The notes under the pieces: model-generated | The model's input: only the letters and a program-made list of their open reading frames with translations | Databases searched by the model: none | Told to the model about the DNA's origin: nothing | Assembly (NCBI GenBank): GCA_013696045.1 | Contig: JACCZH010000247.1 | Location: forward strand, 1-33,241 | Length of the DNA stretch: 33,241 nt | Origin: Chloroflexia bacterium | Lineage (GTDB): Bacteria > Chloroflexota > Chloroflexia > Thermomicrobiales > CFX8 | Direction of reading: 5' to 3' | Shown here: positions 8,771-16,665 of the stretch, in pieces | How the letters are laid out: the number at the start of each line of letters is the position of its first letter | Numbering within the stretch: the first letter of the stretch is position 1 | Program-made: the position numbers and the translations under genes

Positions 8771-8843
8771 GGAGGGCCCTGTGCCCTCCCGGTTTCCCCT
8801 GTCAAGTGATTCAGCCTGGCCGCAGGAGGGCACAGGGCCCTCC
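8771..8843. repeat. nested palindromic intergenic repeat
   Basis: The 19-base segment 8771-8789 and 8825-8843 are perfect reverse complements. Each arm is itself a hairpin with a 7-base stem (GGAGGGC/GCCCTCC) and a CCTGT or ACAGG loop. Similarity continues a few bases outward on one side (GTA, then purines). The element fills the gap between hslU and the glycosyltransferase gene and may act as a terminator or be a small non-autonomous mobile repeat. Confidence 0.8.
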
Positions 8844-8867
8844 TCTACGGAATAGCTGGTGGCCGGA

Positions 8868-9824
8868 TTACAGAATGAAATCGGCAAGGTCGTCATCATC
8901 ACCATCAACCGTTATCCGGGCAGCTACATACCCGGCGTCAATCATCACGTCCGTCTGCGCCGCGCCGGCGGGATCAAATAGCAGCTCGTCCAGCACCCCT
9001 TCGATAACCATGGCCAACCGGCGCGCGCCAATGTCTTCCGACTTGCGGTTCTGCTCTCCGGCTTCGAAGGCAATGGCCTCCAGTCCTTCTGGAGCGAAAT
9101 GCAGCGTTAGCCCCTCGGACGCCATGAGGGCAATATAGTGCTGAACTGGAGACGACATTCCATTCGAGAGGATATGCAGCAGGTCGTCATCAGTCAGGTT
9201 GTCGAGCTCGATCCGGCGCGGAAAGAGCGCCTGCAAGTCGGGCCACTGGTCGGCCAACCGGCTAGCCGGAGTCTGGCTGGCGGCGACGATGAGTACATTG
9301 GCTGTTGGGATCTCGCCGTGGCGAGTGTGGACCGCCGGAGCGCTTAACAGGCGGTAAAACGCTTGCTGTGCAGCTTCCAACCGTTCGTCACGATTATCTT
9401 CGGAAAGGCCAGATGGAAAGAGGCGGTCGATGTCGTCGATGGAGATAATGGCGGACATACGGACGTTGGCGACTGCCGTCTCCTGGGACGCAACCCGTGG
9501 TCGAACGCTTTCGATGAGCGACTCGAGAAGCTCCCCGGCAGCCTTCTCTTGCGCGCCCGGTCCGGCGAGCCTCAGAGCGCTGACGTGCGCGTACGGTGCG
9601 TCGATGGCTTGCGCGGCGCGGCGGACGAGCGCGCTCTTCCCGGCACCCCTCGGTCCGGTTAGCAGATACCGGTGGCCAGCGATGTCTTCCTCTGAGCATA
9701 GCCGAGCCTGCTGGCTCCTCCAGCGGTTGCGGATAGCGACCGCAAGGTCACGCTTGGCGCGTTCCTGACCGATAATCGAGCAATCTAGTTCTTTGACAAG
9801 CTCCCGTGGTGTTAATGCCTTCAT
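8868..9824 (-). CDS. hslU: divergent, I-domain-less HslU-like AAA+ protein
   Basis: This is the presumed ATPase partner of the HslV protease encoded immediately upstream. The N-terminus (TPRELVKELD, IIGQERAKRDLAVAIRNRWR) and the C-terminal half (DIGARRLAMVIEGVLDE, ending DLADFIL) match HslU closely, including the sensor-2 GARR (266-269) and the C-terminal tail that docks into HslV. At 318 residues it is about 125 shorter than typical HslU (about 443). Only 35 residues separate the pore-loop position from Walker B, so the I domain is absent. Walker A is GPRGAGKS (57-64), the GYVG pore motif is replaced by GPGA (88-91), Walker B reads SIDD rather than IDE (128-131), and the arginine-finger position reads LQALFPRR rather than LQGRxPIR. 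These comparisons are to E. coli HslU from memory. It overlaps hslV by four bases (ATGA). Confidence 0.82.
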   Translation of the reverse strand: MKALTPRELVKELDCSIIGQERAKRDLAVAIRNRWRSQQARLCSEEDIAGHRYLLTGPRGAGKSALVRRAAQAIDAPYAHVSALRLAGPGAQEKAAGELLESLIESVRPRVASQETAVANVRMSAIISIDDIDRLFPSGLSEDNRDERLEAAQQAFYRLLSAPAVHTRHGEIPTANVLIVAASQTPASRLADQWPDLQALFPRRIELDNLTDDDLLHILSNGMSSPVQHYIALMASEGLTLHFAPEGLEAIAFEAGEQNRKSEDIGARRLAMVIEGVLDELLFDPAGAAQTDVMIDAGYVAARITVDGDDDDLADFIL

Positions 9825-10516
9825 TCTTCGACACCGCCTTTGGTGTCATTATCGTTTGGAAGGGAGAAGATGGTGATGTGCTCGTTGGTGAAGATGCAGA
9901 GCTCGCTCGAGATGCGCATGGCTTCCTTGACGATCTCGATTGGTGTCATCGTCGTGTGGCCAGCCAGGGCGCGCGCGGCGGCAGTTGCGTAAGGTGAGCC
10001 TGAGCCGATGGATGCGATACCGTCGTCGGGTTGCAGCACATCACCCTCGCCGGAAAGGATCAAGATGTCATGCTCGTTGGCGACGATCAGCTGGGCTTCC
10101 AGCCGGCGCAGCTCGCGGTCGATACGCCACTCCTTGGCGAGCTCGACAGCGGCTTTGCGTAGATCGCCCTTCCAGGTGACGAGCTGAGCTTCAAATTTCT
10201 CAAACAAAGTGAGCGCGTCGGCGGCTGCTCCCGCAAAACCAGCCAGCACCTGGCCCTCGTGCAGCACGCGAATCTTGCGCGCGCCGTGCTTGACGACCAT
10301 GTCTCCAAAGGTCACTTGCCCGTCGGCTGCGATGGCGACCTTGCCGTCGCGGCACACGCCGAGCACCGTTGTAGCGTGCCAGCGAGCGTCAGCGAGATGC
10401 GGTGTTGATCTGGAGTGGATGATGGCGCCGTCTCCTGTGTGAAGGTCGATGTGGGCAAAAACATACCCGGCCGGCGCATCGCGCCAACCGGGAAGTGTAC
10501 CAACTTTGATTGTCAT
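9821..10516 (-). CDS. hslV: ATP-dependent protease subunit HslV (start uncertain)
   Basis: HslV is the N-terminal-threonine peptidase core of the HslUV protease. The conserved domain is clear: HATTVLGV, AADGQVTFGDMVVK, KIRVLHEGQVLAGFAGAAADALTLFEKFE, KAAVELAKEWRIDRELRRLEAQL, IGSGSPYATAAARAL and SELCIFTNEHITI. The nucleophile should be the first Thr of ATTV (codon 10370-10372). From ATG 10516, the last ordinary in-frame start before it, that Thr is residue 49. A GTG at 10555 would add 13 more residues. No ATG, GTG or TTG lies closer. The ATG falls inside a dispersed repeat (10512-10536), which argues against it. An AGGAG about 65 bases before the Thr codon precedes tandem ATC codons. The stop overlaps hslU. 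Family assignment is firm; the start is not. Confidence 0.82.
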   Translation of the reverse strand: MTIKVGTLPGWRDAPAGYVFAHIDLHTGDGAIIHSRSTPHLADARWHATTVLGVCRDGKVAIAADGQVTFGDMVVKHGARKIRVLHEGQVLAGFAGAAADALTLFEKFEAQLVTWKGDLRKAAVELAKEWRIDRELRRLEAQLIVANEHDILILSGEGDVLQPDDGIASIGSGSPYATAAARALAGHTTMTPIEIVKEAMRISSELCIFTNEHITIFSLPNDNDTKGGVEE

Positions 10517-10536
10517 CCCGAGGCACGAGGGATGAC
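10512..10536. repeat. dispersed palindromic repeat, copy 1
   Basis: The plus strand reads GTCATCCCGAGG-CACGAGGGATGAC, an 8-base perfect inverted repeat (10512-10519, 10529-10536). It matches the copies at 14063-14090 and 18868-18895 (in reverse orientation) at about 20 of 25 positions. It lies in the topA-hslV junction and contains the annotated ATG for hslV. Confidence 0.6.
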
Positions 10537-10555
10537 GGGTTGTCCTGGCAATCAC

Positions 10556-12856
10556 CTACGCTGCAGGGACAGGCTCCGCCACTGCTTCGTCGGCGGTATA
10601 CGCTTCACGATGTTTGCAGCTGATGCATTGCACCTGGTCTCCCGCGCGGTTGGCGATCGCCATAACTCCACCGCATTCCGGGCACTTCTTGGCCACCGGC
10701 TTCGCCCAGGAGACGAAATCGCAATCGGGATAGCGGCTGCACCCGTAGAAGACGCGGCCCTTCTTCGAGCGGCGCTCCACGACCTCGCCCTCGCCACACG
10801 TCGGACAGGGAATACCCACCTTGGTGAGCAACGGTTTGGCGTTGCGGCACTCCGGGAAGCCGGTGCAGGCCAGGAAACGTCCATAACGGCCGAGCTTGAT
10901 GACCATGGGCCGTTCACATAGCTCGCAGACCTCGTCGGTCGGCTCGTCACGAATCTGTACCCGTTCCATGGTCTGCTCGGCGCGTGCGATCGTCGCCGAG
11001 AACGGGGTATAGAACTCGCGGATGACCGGAATCCACTCCCGGTCTCCCGAAGCGATCTCGTCCAGCTCTTCCTCCATATTGGAGGTGAAGGCTGTGTCGA
11101 CGATGGATGGGAAGTGCTCGACCAGGATGTCGTTGATGACAAAGCCCAGCTCGGTCGGCAGCAGGCGGCGCTGTTCGTTCGAGACATAGTTACGGGCCAC
11201 CAGCGTGGCGATGGTCGGCGCGTAGGTGCTCGGCCGGCCAATACCGTTTTCTTCCAGGCTCTTTACCAGCGTCGCCTCACTGAAGCGTGGCGGCGGCTGG
11301 GTAAAGTGTTGTTCGGGCAGAAGCTGAACCAGATTAAGCCCCTCGCCTTTTACGAGCAACGGCAGCTCGTCGCGGTCCATCTCGTCAACCTCGTCATCAT
11401 CGCGCCCTTCGCGGTAGACGGCGATAAAGCCACGAAATTTCATGACCGAGCCCGTGGAGCGGAAGAGATACGGTTTACTGCCGGTCTCTGGACCAGCTTC
11501 GATGTCCACCGAGGTGCTGTCAAAGATCGCGTTCCGCATCTGGCTGGCGATAAAGCGCTGCCAGATCAAGCGATACAGCCGTAGCTGCGGCTGGCTGAGG
11601 TACGCCTTCAGGCTATCCGGATGCCGCCGCGGGTCAGACGGGCGGATGGCCTCGTGGGCCTCTTGCGCGCCTTTGGACTTGCGACGATACACCGGAGACT
11701 TCTCCGGCACGTACTCCGGACCGTAGGTCGCGGCGATTGTGTCCCGAGCCTGCCCTTGGGCCAGAGCCGAGACATTGGTCGAGTCGGTTCGCATATAGGT
11801 GATCAGACCCTGGCTGCCCTCCGCGCCGAGCTCAACGCCCTCATAGAGCTGCTGGGCGAGCTGCATGGTCCGGCGCACCTGAAAGTTCAGCTTGCGCGAC
11901 GCTTCCTGCTGCAAGGTGTTGGTAATGAACGGAGCGGCGGGGCGGCGTTGCGTTTCGCGCGTCCGCACCTCGGAAACCACATAGGTTGCGCCTTCGAGAT
12001 TATTCTGGACAAGCTGGGTGGTTTCTTCGTCCGGCAACTCTGCCGCCGCGCCTTCGATACGGTGCAGCCGTGAGAGGAATCCTTGCTTCTTCTTGCCGTT
12101 GGTCGCGCCCTGCTTGTTCAGCTCGGCGTCGAGGGTCCAGTATTCGCGGGTGACGAAATCCAGGATCTCGCGCTCGCGCTCGACGATCAGCCGCAGCGCA
12201 ATAGATTGCACCCGGCCGGCCGAAAGTCCGCGCTTGACCTTTTTCCAGAGCAGCGGCGAGATCGAATAGCCCACCAGCCGGTCAAGAACACGGCGGGCCT
12301 GCTGCGCATCGACAAGGCGCATGTCAATCTGGCGCGGATGTTCCATGGCCGCTTTCACGGCGTCCGGCGTGACCTCATGGAAGACAACCCGGCTGACCGT
12401 CTTCTCGCCAGTGGGATCGGTTGCGGCGATGAGATGCCAGGCAATGGCTTCGCCCTCACGATCAGGGTCTGTCGCGAGAATGATCTCGCGGGCGCCCTGC
12501 ACCTTTTCTTTGAGGTCATTGACCGTCTTGCGCTTATCGCGCGGAATCAAGTATTTCGGCGCAAAATCACCGTCAACCTCAATACCCATCGTGCTCTTGG
12601 GCAGATCACGGACGTGACCCATCGAGGCGGCCACAGAGTAGCCCCGTCCAAGATAGCGTTCGAGCGTGCGCGCCTTGGCGGGTGACTCGACGATAACCAG
12701 TTTCCCGCTGGGGGCACGAGTCTTGGCCGCGCTCTTCTTGCGCGTGGTGGTCCCCTTTTTGGCCGTCGCCTTCTTGGTTGTGGCTCTCTTTGCTGGAGCC
12801 TTTTTGGTTGCTACAGCATCAATTCTATTCGATTCCGGAGTTTCCGAATTCACCAT
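10556..12856 (-). CDS. topA: DNA topoisomerase I (type IA)
   Basis: TopA relaxes negatively supercoiled DNA by single-strand passage. From ATG 12856 the product is 766 residues; a GTG at 12874 is an alternative, and neither has a strong ribosome site. Residues about 16-47 form a Lys/Ala/Thr-rich basic tail of histone H1 type. The Toprim domain follows, with KLVIVESPAK (Glu57) and TDPDREGE (Asp130, Asp132, Glu134). The catalytic Tyr354 lies in LITYMRTDST. Three C4 zinc ribbons close the protein (about 644-670, 684-712, 725-747), all with four cysteines. It is followed by hslV and preceded by manC and dprA. The stop codon directly abuts the hslV region. Length and motifs show an intact enzyme. 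Confidence 0.95.
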   Translation of the reverse strand: MVNSETPESNRIDAVATKKAPAKRATTKKATAKKGTTTRKKSAAKTRAPSGKLVIVESPAKARTLERYLGRGYSVAASMGHVRDLPKSTMGIEVDGDFAPKYLIPRDKRKTVNDLKEKVQGAREIILATDPDREGEAIAWHLIAATDPTGEKTVSRVVFHEVTPDAVKAAMEHPRQIDMRLVDAQQARRVLDRLVGYSISPLLWKKVKRGLSAGRVQSIALRLIVEREREILDFVTREYWTLDAELNKQGATNGKKKQGFLSRLHRIEGAAAELPDEETTQLVQNNLEGATYVVSEVRTRETQRRPAAPFITNTLQQEASRKLNFQVRRTMQLAQQLYEGVELGAEGSQGLITYMRTDSTNVSALAQGQARDTIAATYGPEYVPEKSPVYRRKSKGAQEAHEAIRPSDPRRHPDSLKAYLSQPQLRLYRLIWQRFIASQMRNAIFDSTSVDIEAGPETGSKPYLFRSTGSVMKFRGFIAVYREGRDDDEVDEMDRDELPLLVKGEGLNLVQLLPEQHFTQPPPRFSEATLVKSLEENGIGRPSTYAPTIATLVARNYVSNEQRRLLPTELGFVINDILVEHFPSIVDTAFTSNMEEELDEIASGDREWIPVIREFYTPFSATIARAEQTMERVQIRDEPTDEVCELCERPMVIKLGRYGRFLACTGFPECRNAKPLLTKVGIPCPTCGEGEVVERRSKKGRVFYGCSRYPDCDFVSWAKPVAKKCPECGGVMAIANRAGDQVQCISCKHREAYTADEAVAEPVPAA

Positions 12857-12921
12857 ATAGTATGTGCTACTCACTACTGAAAAGCGGCGGAGATTACGTT
12901 CTTATCGTTGGGCTTCTACCA

Positions 12922-14013
12922 CTATATCAATTCTGTCGAACCGCGTTGCTTGAGCAGATCAACGATTGACTTGACCTGTTGGGCGTGTGAACGATTGCAA
13001 ACCAGCAACGCGTCATCGGTGTCAACGACGACGATATCATCCAGCCCGACAACTGCGATCGGCCGGCCGTTGCCGAAAATAACGAGATTCCTGGCGTCTG
13101 TGGCGAGAAGGTGCGTATCTATTACAACATTCTCACTGCCGTTAGCATTCCCGTTCTGGATGATCTTGCCGACCCCATGCCAGTCACCCAGGTCACTCCA
13201 GCCGAACGAACCAGGAACCACTGCAACATGATTTGAGCGTTCCAGGATACCGTGATCGATGGTCACGTCTTCGATCGTTGGCCAGATTTCCGCGAGCGTT
13301 TGCTCGCGCCGGGGAGTGTCCCAGTCGTCAACAATGGTGGTGAGGGCGGTTGCAACGTCTGGCAACAGCCGGCGCATCTCATGCATGAAGAAGCTGGCCT
13401 TCCAGACGAACATGCTGGCATTCCAGAGATATTGCCCGCTGGCTACGTAGCGCTCGGCGGTGGCCAGATCCGGCTTCTCTTTGAACTCTTCCACGCGTGA
13501 TGAGGTGATGTTGTAATAGCAACCGAGCTCGTCTCCCGCGCAGATATAACCATAGCCGGTTTCGGCGAAGGTAGGTTGAATACCGATAGTGACCAGGTAG
13601 TCCTGTTCGGCAACTTCAATCGCGGCTCGGACGGTGTCAACAAATGCGTCTGGACGCTCAACATAATGATCGGCAGCAAAAGAGCCGACGATTGCATCCG
13701 GATCGCGGCGTTCGGCGAGGGCTACTCCGAGTCCGATCGCGGGACCGGTGCCGCGCGCCATTGGCTCGATGACGATCTGATCCTCTTCAAGTGCTGGAAG
13801 TTGCCGGGCTATTGATGTTGCGTGGGCAACCCCGGTGATAACGAACATGTTGGTGTCACTACACACCGGGGAAAGCCGGTGAAGCGTCTCCTGGATCATG
13901 GTGCGCGGACCCGGTAACGGCAGCAGGAACTTGGGCCGGCGGGACCGGCTCAACGGCCAGAGCCGGGTACCGCTGCCCCCCGCGGGCACAATTGCATAGA
14001 ACGGTCTTGTCAT
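12922..14013 (-). CDS. manC: mannose-1-phosphate guanylyltransferase
   Basis: This enzyme makes GDP-mannose from mannose-1-phosphate and GTP. The 363-residue product begins with the nucleotidyltransferase signature PAGGSGTRLWPLSR..RPKF (residues 10-29). It then has the GDP-mannose pyrophosphorylase segments VITGVAHATSI, EPMARGTGPAIGLG, ADHYVERPDAFV, EKPDLATAERYVASGQYLWNASMFVWK and PGSFGWSDLGDWHGV. It is of the short, single-domain type without the C-terminal isomerase of bifunctional ManC/AlgA. The start is ATG 14013 behind a GGGGG-rich site. It sits between dprA and topA, interrupting a neighbourhood that is contiguous in many bacteria. Its product could feed the glycosyltransferase at 7999-8739. 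Confidence 0.93.
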   Translation of the reverse strand: MTRPFYAIVPAGGSGTRLWPLSRSRRPKFLLPLPGPRTMIQETLHRLSPVCSDTNMFVITGVAHATSIARQLPALEEDQIVIEPMARGTGPAIGLGVALAERRDPDAIVGSFAADHYVERPDAFVDTVRAAIEVAEQDYLVTIGIQPTFAETGYGYICAGDELGCYYNITSSRVEEFKEKPDLATAERYVASGQYLWNASMFVWKASFFMHEMRRLLPDVATALTTIVDDWDTPRREQTLAEIWPTIEDVTIDHGILERSNHVAVVPGSFGWSDLGDWHGVGKIIQNGNANGSENVVIDTHLLATDARNLVIFGNGRPIAVVGLDDIVVVDTDDALLVCNRSHAQQVKSIVDLLKQRGSTELI

Positions 14014-14062
14014 TGGTTGCCCCCAGTTATGGTTCGGCCCGATTCACAAGGTACAGCTAATC

Positions 14063-14090
14063 AGAGATCCTTCGTTCCTCAGGATGACTG
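14063..14090. repeat. dispersed palindromic repeat, copy 2
   Basis: This 28-base segment matches 18868-18895 at 27 of 28 positions and is the reverse complement of the family seen at 10512. It reads AGAGATCCTTCG-TTCCTCAGGATGACTG. It lies in the manC-dprA gap. Similar GTCATCCTGAG...GAAGGATCTC repeats are common in intergenic DNA of several bacterial phyla, as far as I know. Confidence 0.7.
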
Positions 14091-14119
14091 ATGAAGGCCT
14101 TTGGTCTGCCGCGTCATCC

Positions 14120-15205
14120 CTATGCCCGAACGTAGTGCTGCGCGCCAGATTGGCGGATTAAGCCCTTCAACTCCATTGTCAGTAGTGTGCCATTTGCCTC
14201 ATGGATGGGCATTCCAGTGTCCATGCTGAGCTCATTGACGTGGCGTGGCTCGGCGCCGATGATCGCCAGCAGCATCTTTTCGGCGTCGGTCTCGGGAAGA
14301 ACCATCCGGGATTGAACGGCGGACTGGCTGGCTGGCACATCCAACTCTTCAAGAATATGCTTGGCTGATGTAACGAGAGTGGCCCCCGCACGGATGAGTT
14401 CATGACAACCTTCGCTGACTTTGAAGAGCGCCGAGCCAGGCACCGCGTAGACCTCGCGGCCTTGGTCCAGTGCAAAATTCGTGGTGATCAGCGCGCCGCT
14501 ACGCCTGGGTGCTTCGACCACCAGGACTCCCCGCGACAGTCCACTGATAATGCGGTTGCGGGCGGGAAAATGCGGGCCATCCGGCGGCACGCCTAGCGGG
14601 TATTCGCTGATAAGAGCGCCCTGCTCAACGATCCGGGCGGCCAGTTTGCGATTCTGAGGTGGGTAAATGGTGTCCAGCCCGCAGCCGCAGATGGCCAAAG
14701 TCCTGCCTCCGGCGTTGAGTGCGGCATCGTGGGCGAAGGTGTCGATACCCCTCGCCAGGCCACTTACAATCGTCACCGCCGCGCCCGCCAGCTCGCCTGC
14801 GATCTGGCGGGTCATGTCCGCGCCATAGGTTGTCGAGCGCCGTGTGCCGACAACTCCGATCGCCAGATCGTCCAGTGGCTCGTAGCTTCCTTTCATATAC
14901 AGCACCGTTGGCGGCGCCGGAATATGCTTCAGCAAACGCGGATAATCCGGGTCGTCAACGCTAATGGCCTGAACGCCGTGAGTGACAAGCTTGTCAACTT
15001 CCCGGTTCAGGTCGATTCCACCGCGGCCATGCACGATACCGGAAACCAGGTCGGCTGAGAGGCCGGTCGCCCGTAGGGCGGATTCGGATGCCCGCCAGGC
15101 GTTCTCTGGCGAGCCGAAGTGCTCGACCAGTTGCCGGGTTCTGACTGGGCCAATATTGGGGATCAGCTGGAAGCCGATCCAGTAGCGCGGGTCCTCGCTC
15201 GGCAC
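14120..15205 (-). CDS. dprA: DNA-processing protein DprA/Smf
   Basis: DprA binds incoming single-stranded DNA and loads RecA during natural transformation. The 361-residue product has an N-terminal SAM-like helical region (FQLIPNIGPVRTRQLVEHFGSP), the extended Rossmann fold with IGVVGTRRSTTYG, TIVSGLARGIDTFAHDAAL, GGRTLAICGCGLDTIYPPQN, SEYPLGVPP, FPARNRIISGLSRGVLVVEA and GREVYAVPG, and a C-terminal winged-helix domain (about residues 295-361). The GTG start at 15205 has AAAGGA about 11 bases upstream. It is the first gene of the dprA-manC-topA-hslVU run and is divergent from ilvE. Whether the organism is naturally competent is not shown here. Confidence 0.95.
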   Translation of the reverse strand: MPSEDPRYWIGFQLIPNIGPVRTRQLVEHFGSPENAWRASESALRATGLSADLVSGIVHGRGGIDLNREVDKLVTHGVQAISVDDPDYPRLLKHIPAPPTVLYMKGSYEPLDDLAIGVVGTRRSTTYGADMTRQIAGELAGAAVTIVSGLARGIDTFAHDAALNAGGRTLAICGCGLDTIYPPQNRKLAARIVEQGALISEYPLGVPPDGPHFPARNRIISGLSRGVLVVEAPRRSGALITTNFALDQGREVYAVPGSALFKVSEGCHELIRAGATLVTSAKHILEELDVPASQSAVQSRMVLPETDAEKMLLAIIGAEPRHVNELSMDTGMPIHEANGTLLTMELKGLIRQSGAQHYVRA

Positions 15206-15278
15206 AGGCGTTGGTGTCCTTTCAATAATGACGCGGAAGTTATACGGACTCCAGGAGCGCTTTGCAACGCCCGCTCCA

Positions 15279-15287
15279 TGCTAGAAT
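15279..15287 (+). promoter_or_regulatory. extended -10 promoter candidate for ilvE
   Basis: TGCTAGAAT at 15279-15287 fits an extended -10 element (TGn plus TAGAAT). A GCTTTG sequence stands 17 bases upstream and a better TTGCAA 14 bases upstream. It would give a leader of about 50 bases to the GTG at 15344, and lies in the divergent dprA/ilvE gap. Confidence 0.45.
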
Positions 15288-15343
15288 CGCCCACCAGTGG
15301 CGGGAAGCGCGCGCCGGAGCAGGAAAGTGAGGGAGCATAGTCT

Positions 15344-16276
15344 GTGAAAATCGACCTTTTGCCGTATGCCTATTTCCAGGGAAACATCGTGCCGCAGGAC
15401 GAAGCGAAAGTCAGCATCGCGACACATGCTCTCCAGTATGGCACGGGCGCATTTGCGGGCATTCGTGGCTATCAGGACGCGAGCGGCGAGACGATCAACA
15501 TTTTTCGTTTGCCCGAGCATAGCCGCCGTTTGATGAGCAGTGCCCGGCTGCTGCGCTGCGAGCTCGATCTCGACCCAGACGGATTCGCTGACGTTGTTCG
15601 GGAACTTGTTCTCAAGAACAACCCGCAGTCAGATGTGTATATTCGGCCGTTCGTCTACAAGTCGGGTATTGAGCTCACGCCACGGTTAAAGGGCATTGAA
15701 GACGACCTGGCGATCTATATGATCCCGCTTGGCGACTACCTGGCCATGGACCGTCCATTGAAGCTGATGGTTTCATCCTGGGTACGCAGCACGGACAACA
15801 CCATTCCAAGCCGAGGCAAGATCAGCGGCTCATACATCAACTCGGCGTTCGCCAAAGATCAGGCTGAAGAGGCTGGCTGCGATGACGCGTTGATGCTTAA
15901 CGCTCGCGGGAAGATCGCCGAGGCCAGCGCCGCCAACCTCTATATTGTTCGCAACGGCACGATGATCACTTCACCAATAACAGGCGATATTCTTGAAGGC
16001 ATCACCCGCATGTCGGTCATTCAATATGCCGGGGATCTCGGCATTCCCGTGGAAGTGCGCGAGATCGACCGTTCCGAGCTGTATATCGCCGACGAGGCGT
16101 TCCTGTGCGGCACCGGCGCTCAGGTGGCAGTCATCGGCACTGTCGACGGCCGGCCGGTTGGGACCGGACAGCGCGGCCCGGTCACGGAGCAGATTCAGGA
16201 AATCTTCTTCAGCGTCGTGCGCGGTCAGAACGCGCAATACGAGAATCTCTTGACGAGGATTCCGGTGCATGGTTAA
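15344..16276 (+). CDS. ilvE: branched-chain amino acid aminotransferase
   Basis: This PLP-dependent fold-IV transaminase makes valine, leucine and isoleucine from their 2-oxo acids with glutamate. The 310-residue product has Lys159 in RGKISGSYINS as the PLP lysine. It also has the family segments HALQYGTGAFAGIRGY (28-43), FRLPEHSRRL, GKIAEASAANLY with its conserved Glu, GILEGITRM and DEAFLCGTGAQV. These identify a class IV aminotransferase. D-amino-acid aminotransferase and aminodeoxychorismate lyase are relatives, but length and the FAGIRGY motif favour IlvE. The GTG start at 15344 follows GAGGGAG at about nine bases. It stands alone, ahead of the orphan transporter ATPase pair by 389 bases. 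Confidence 0.92.
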   Translation: MKIDLLPYAYFQGNIVPQDEAKVSIATHALQYGTGAFAGIRGYQDASGETINIFRLPEHSRRLMSSARLLRCELDLDPDGFADVVRELVLKNNPQSDVYIRPFVYKSGIELTPRLKGIEDDLAIYMIPLGDYLAMDRPLKLMVSSWVRSTDNTIPSRGKISGSYINSAFAKDQAEEAGCDDALMLNARGKIAEASAANLYIVRNGTMITSPITGDILEGITRMSVIQYAGDLGIPVEVREIDRSELYIADEAFLCGTGAQVAVIGTVDGRPVGTGQRGPVTEQIQEIFFSVVRGQNAQYENLLTRIPVHG

Positions 16277-16665
16277 TGGGTCGTGCCGCTCGTAATAGGC
16301 GTGCACGGTAATCTGGAGAGAGCAAAATCGTTGCCGCTGGTAGATTCCTATGCTATCGTCCAATTGTCCGTGTCCAGGCATGGAGTGGTGTGCTAAAACG
16401 GAGTGCATGCAGCGCCGATGACGGCGACCGGGGTTGGTGGCCTGTCAAGTCTTTTGCGTGCTATACTCGCGCCCACTACCGACAGTAAGGAATGCGGACC
16501 ATAGCCTTGACTGGACCGCCGCAAAAATGCAAGCCCGGAGCGACAGGCGCAGGGTTGTAAGGCGCAGAGTGGGGACGAACACACGCGGAGGTTGTCAGCC
16601 GGCAACGGTCGGTTTGACGAGGGAATAGTGGCCGGGTCTAAACACCGGGAGTCGAAGGAGTAGCC
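16277..16665 (+). other. intergenic region upstream of the oppDF pair
   Basis: This 389-base stretch holds an extended -10 promoter at 16459-16467 and a long leader of about 190 bases before the GAAGGAG ribosome site of oppD. A second possible promoter is TTGCCG, then 17 bases, then TATCGT near 16332-16360. No terminator for ilvE and no recognised riboswitch or tRNA were found. Confidence 0.45.
16459..16467 (+). promoter_or_regulatory. extended -10 promoter candidate for the oppDF pair
   Basis: TGCTATACT is a good extended -10 element (TGn plus TATACT, 16462-16467). The -35 region at 17 bases is poor (GGCCTG), as is common for extended -10 promoters. Transcription would start near 16474. Confidence 0.5.

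Noticed and set aside
14113..14120. GTCATCCC next to the dprA stop as a fourth repeat copy
   Set aside because: Only eight bases match and the second half is missing; it could be chance.
16277..16665. Possible T-box or riboswitch before oppD
   Set aside because: I found no T-box sequence, specifier hairpin or terminator/antiterminator pair. Only a promoter-like element can be supported.
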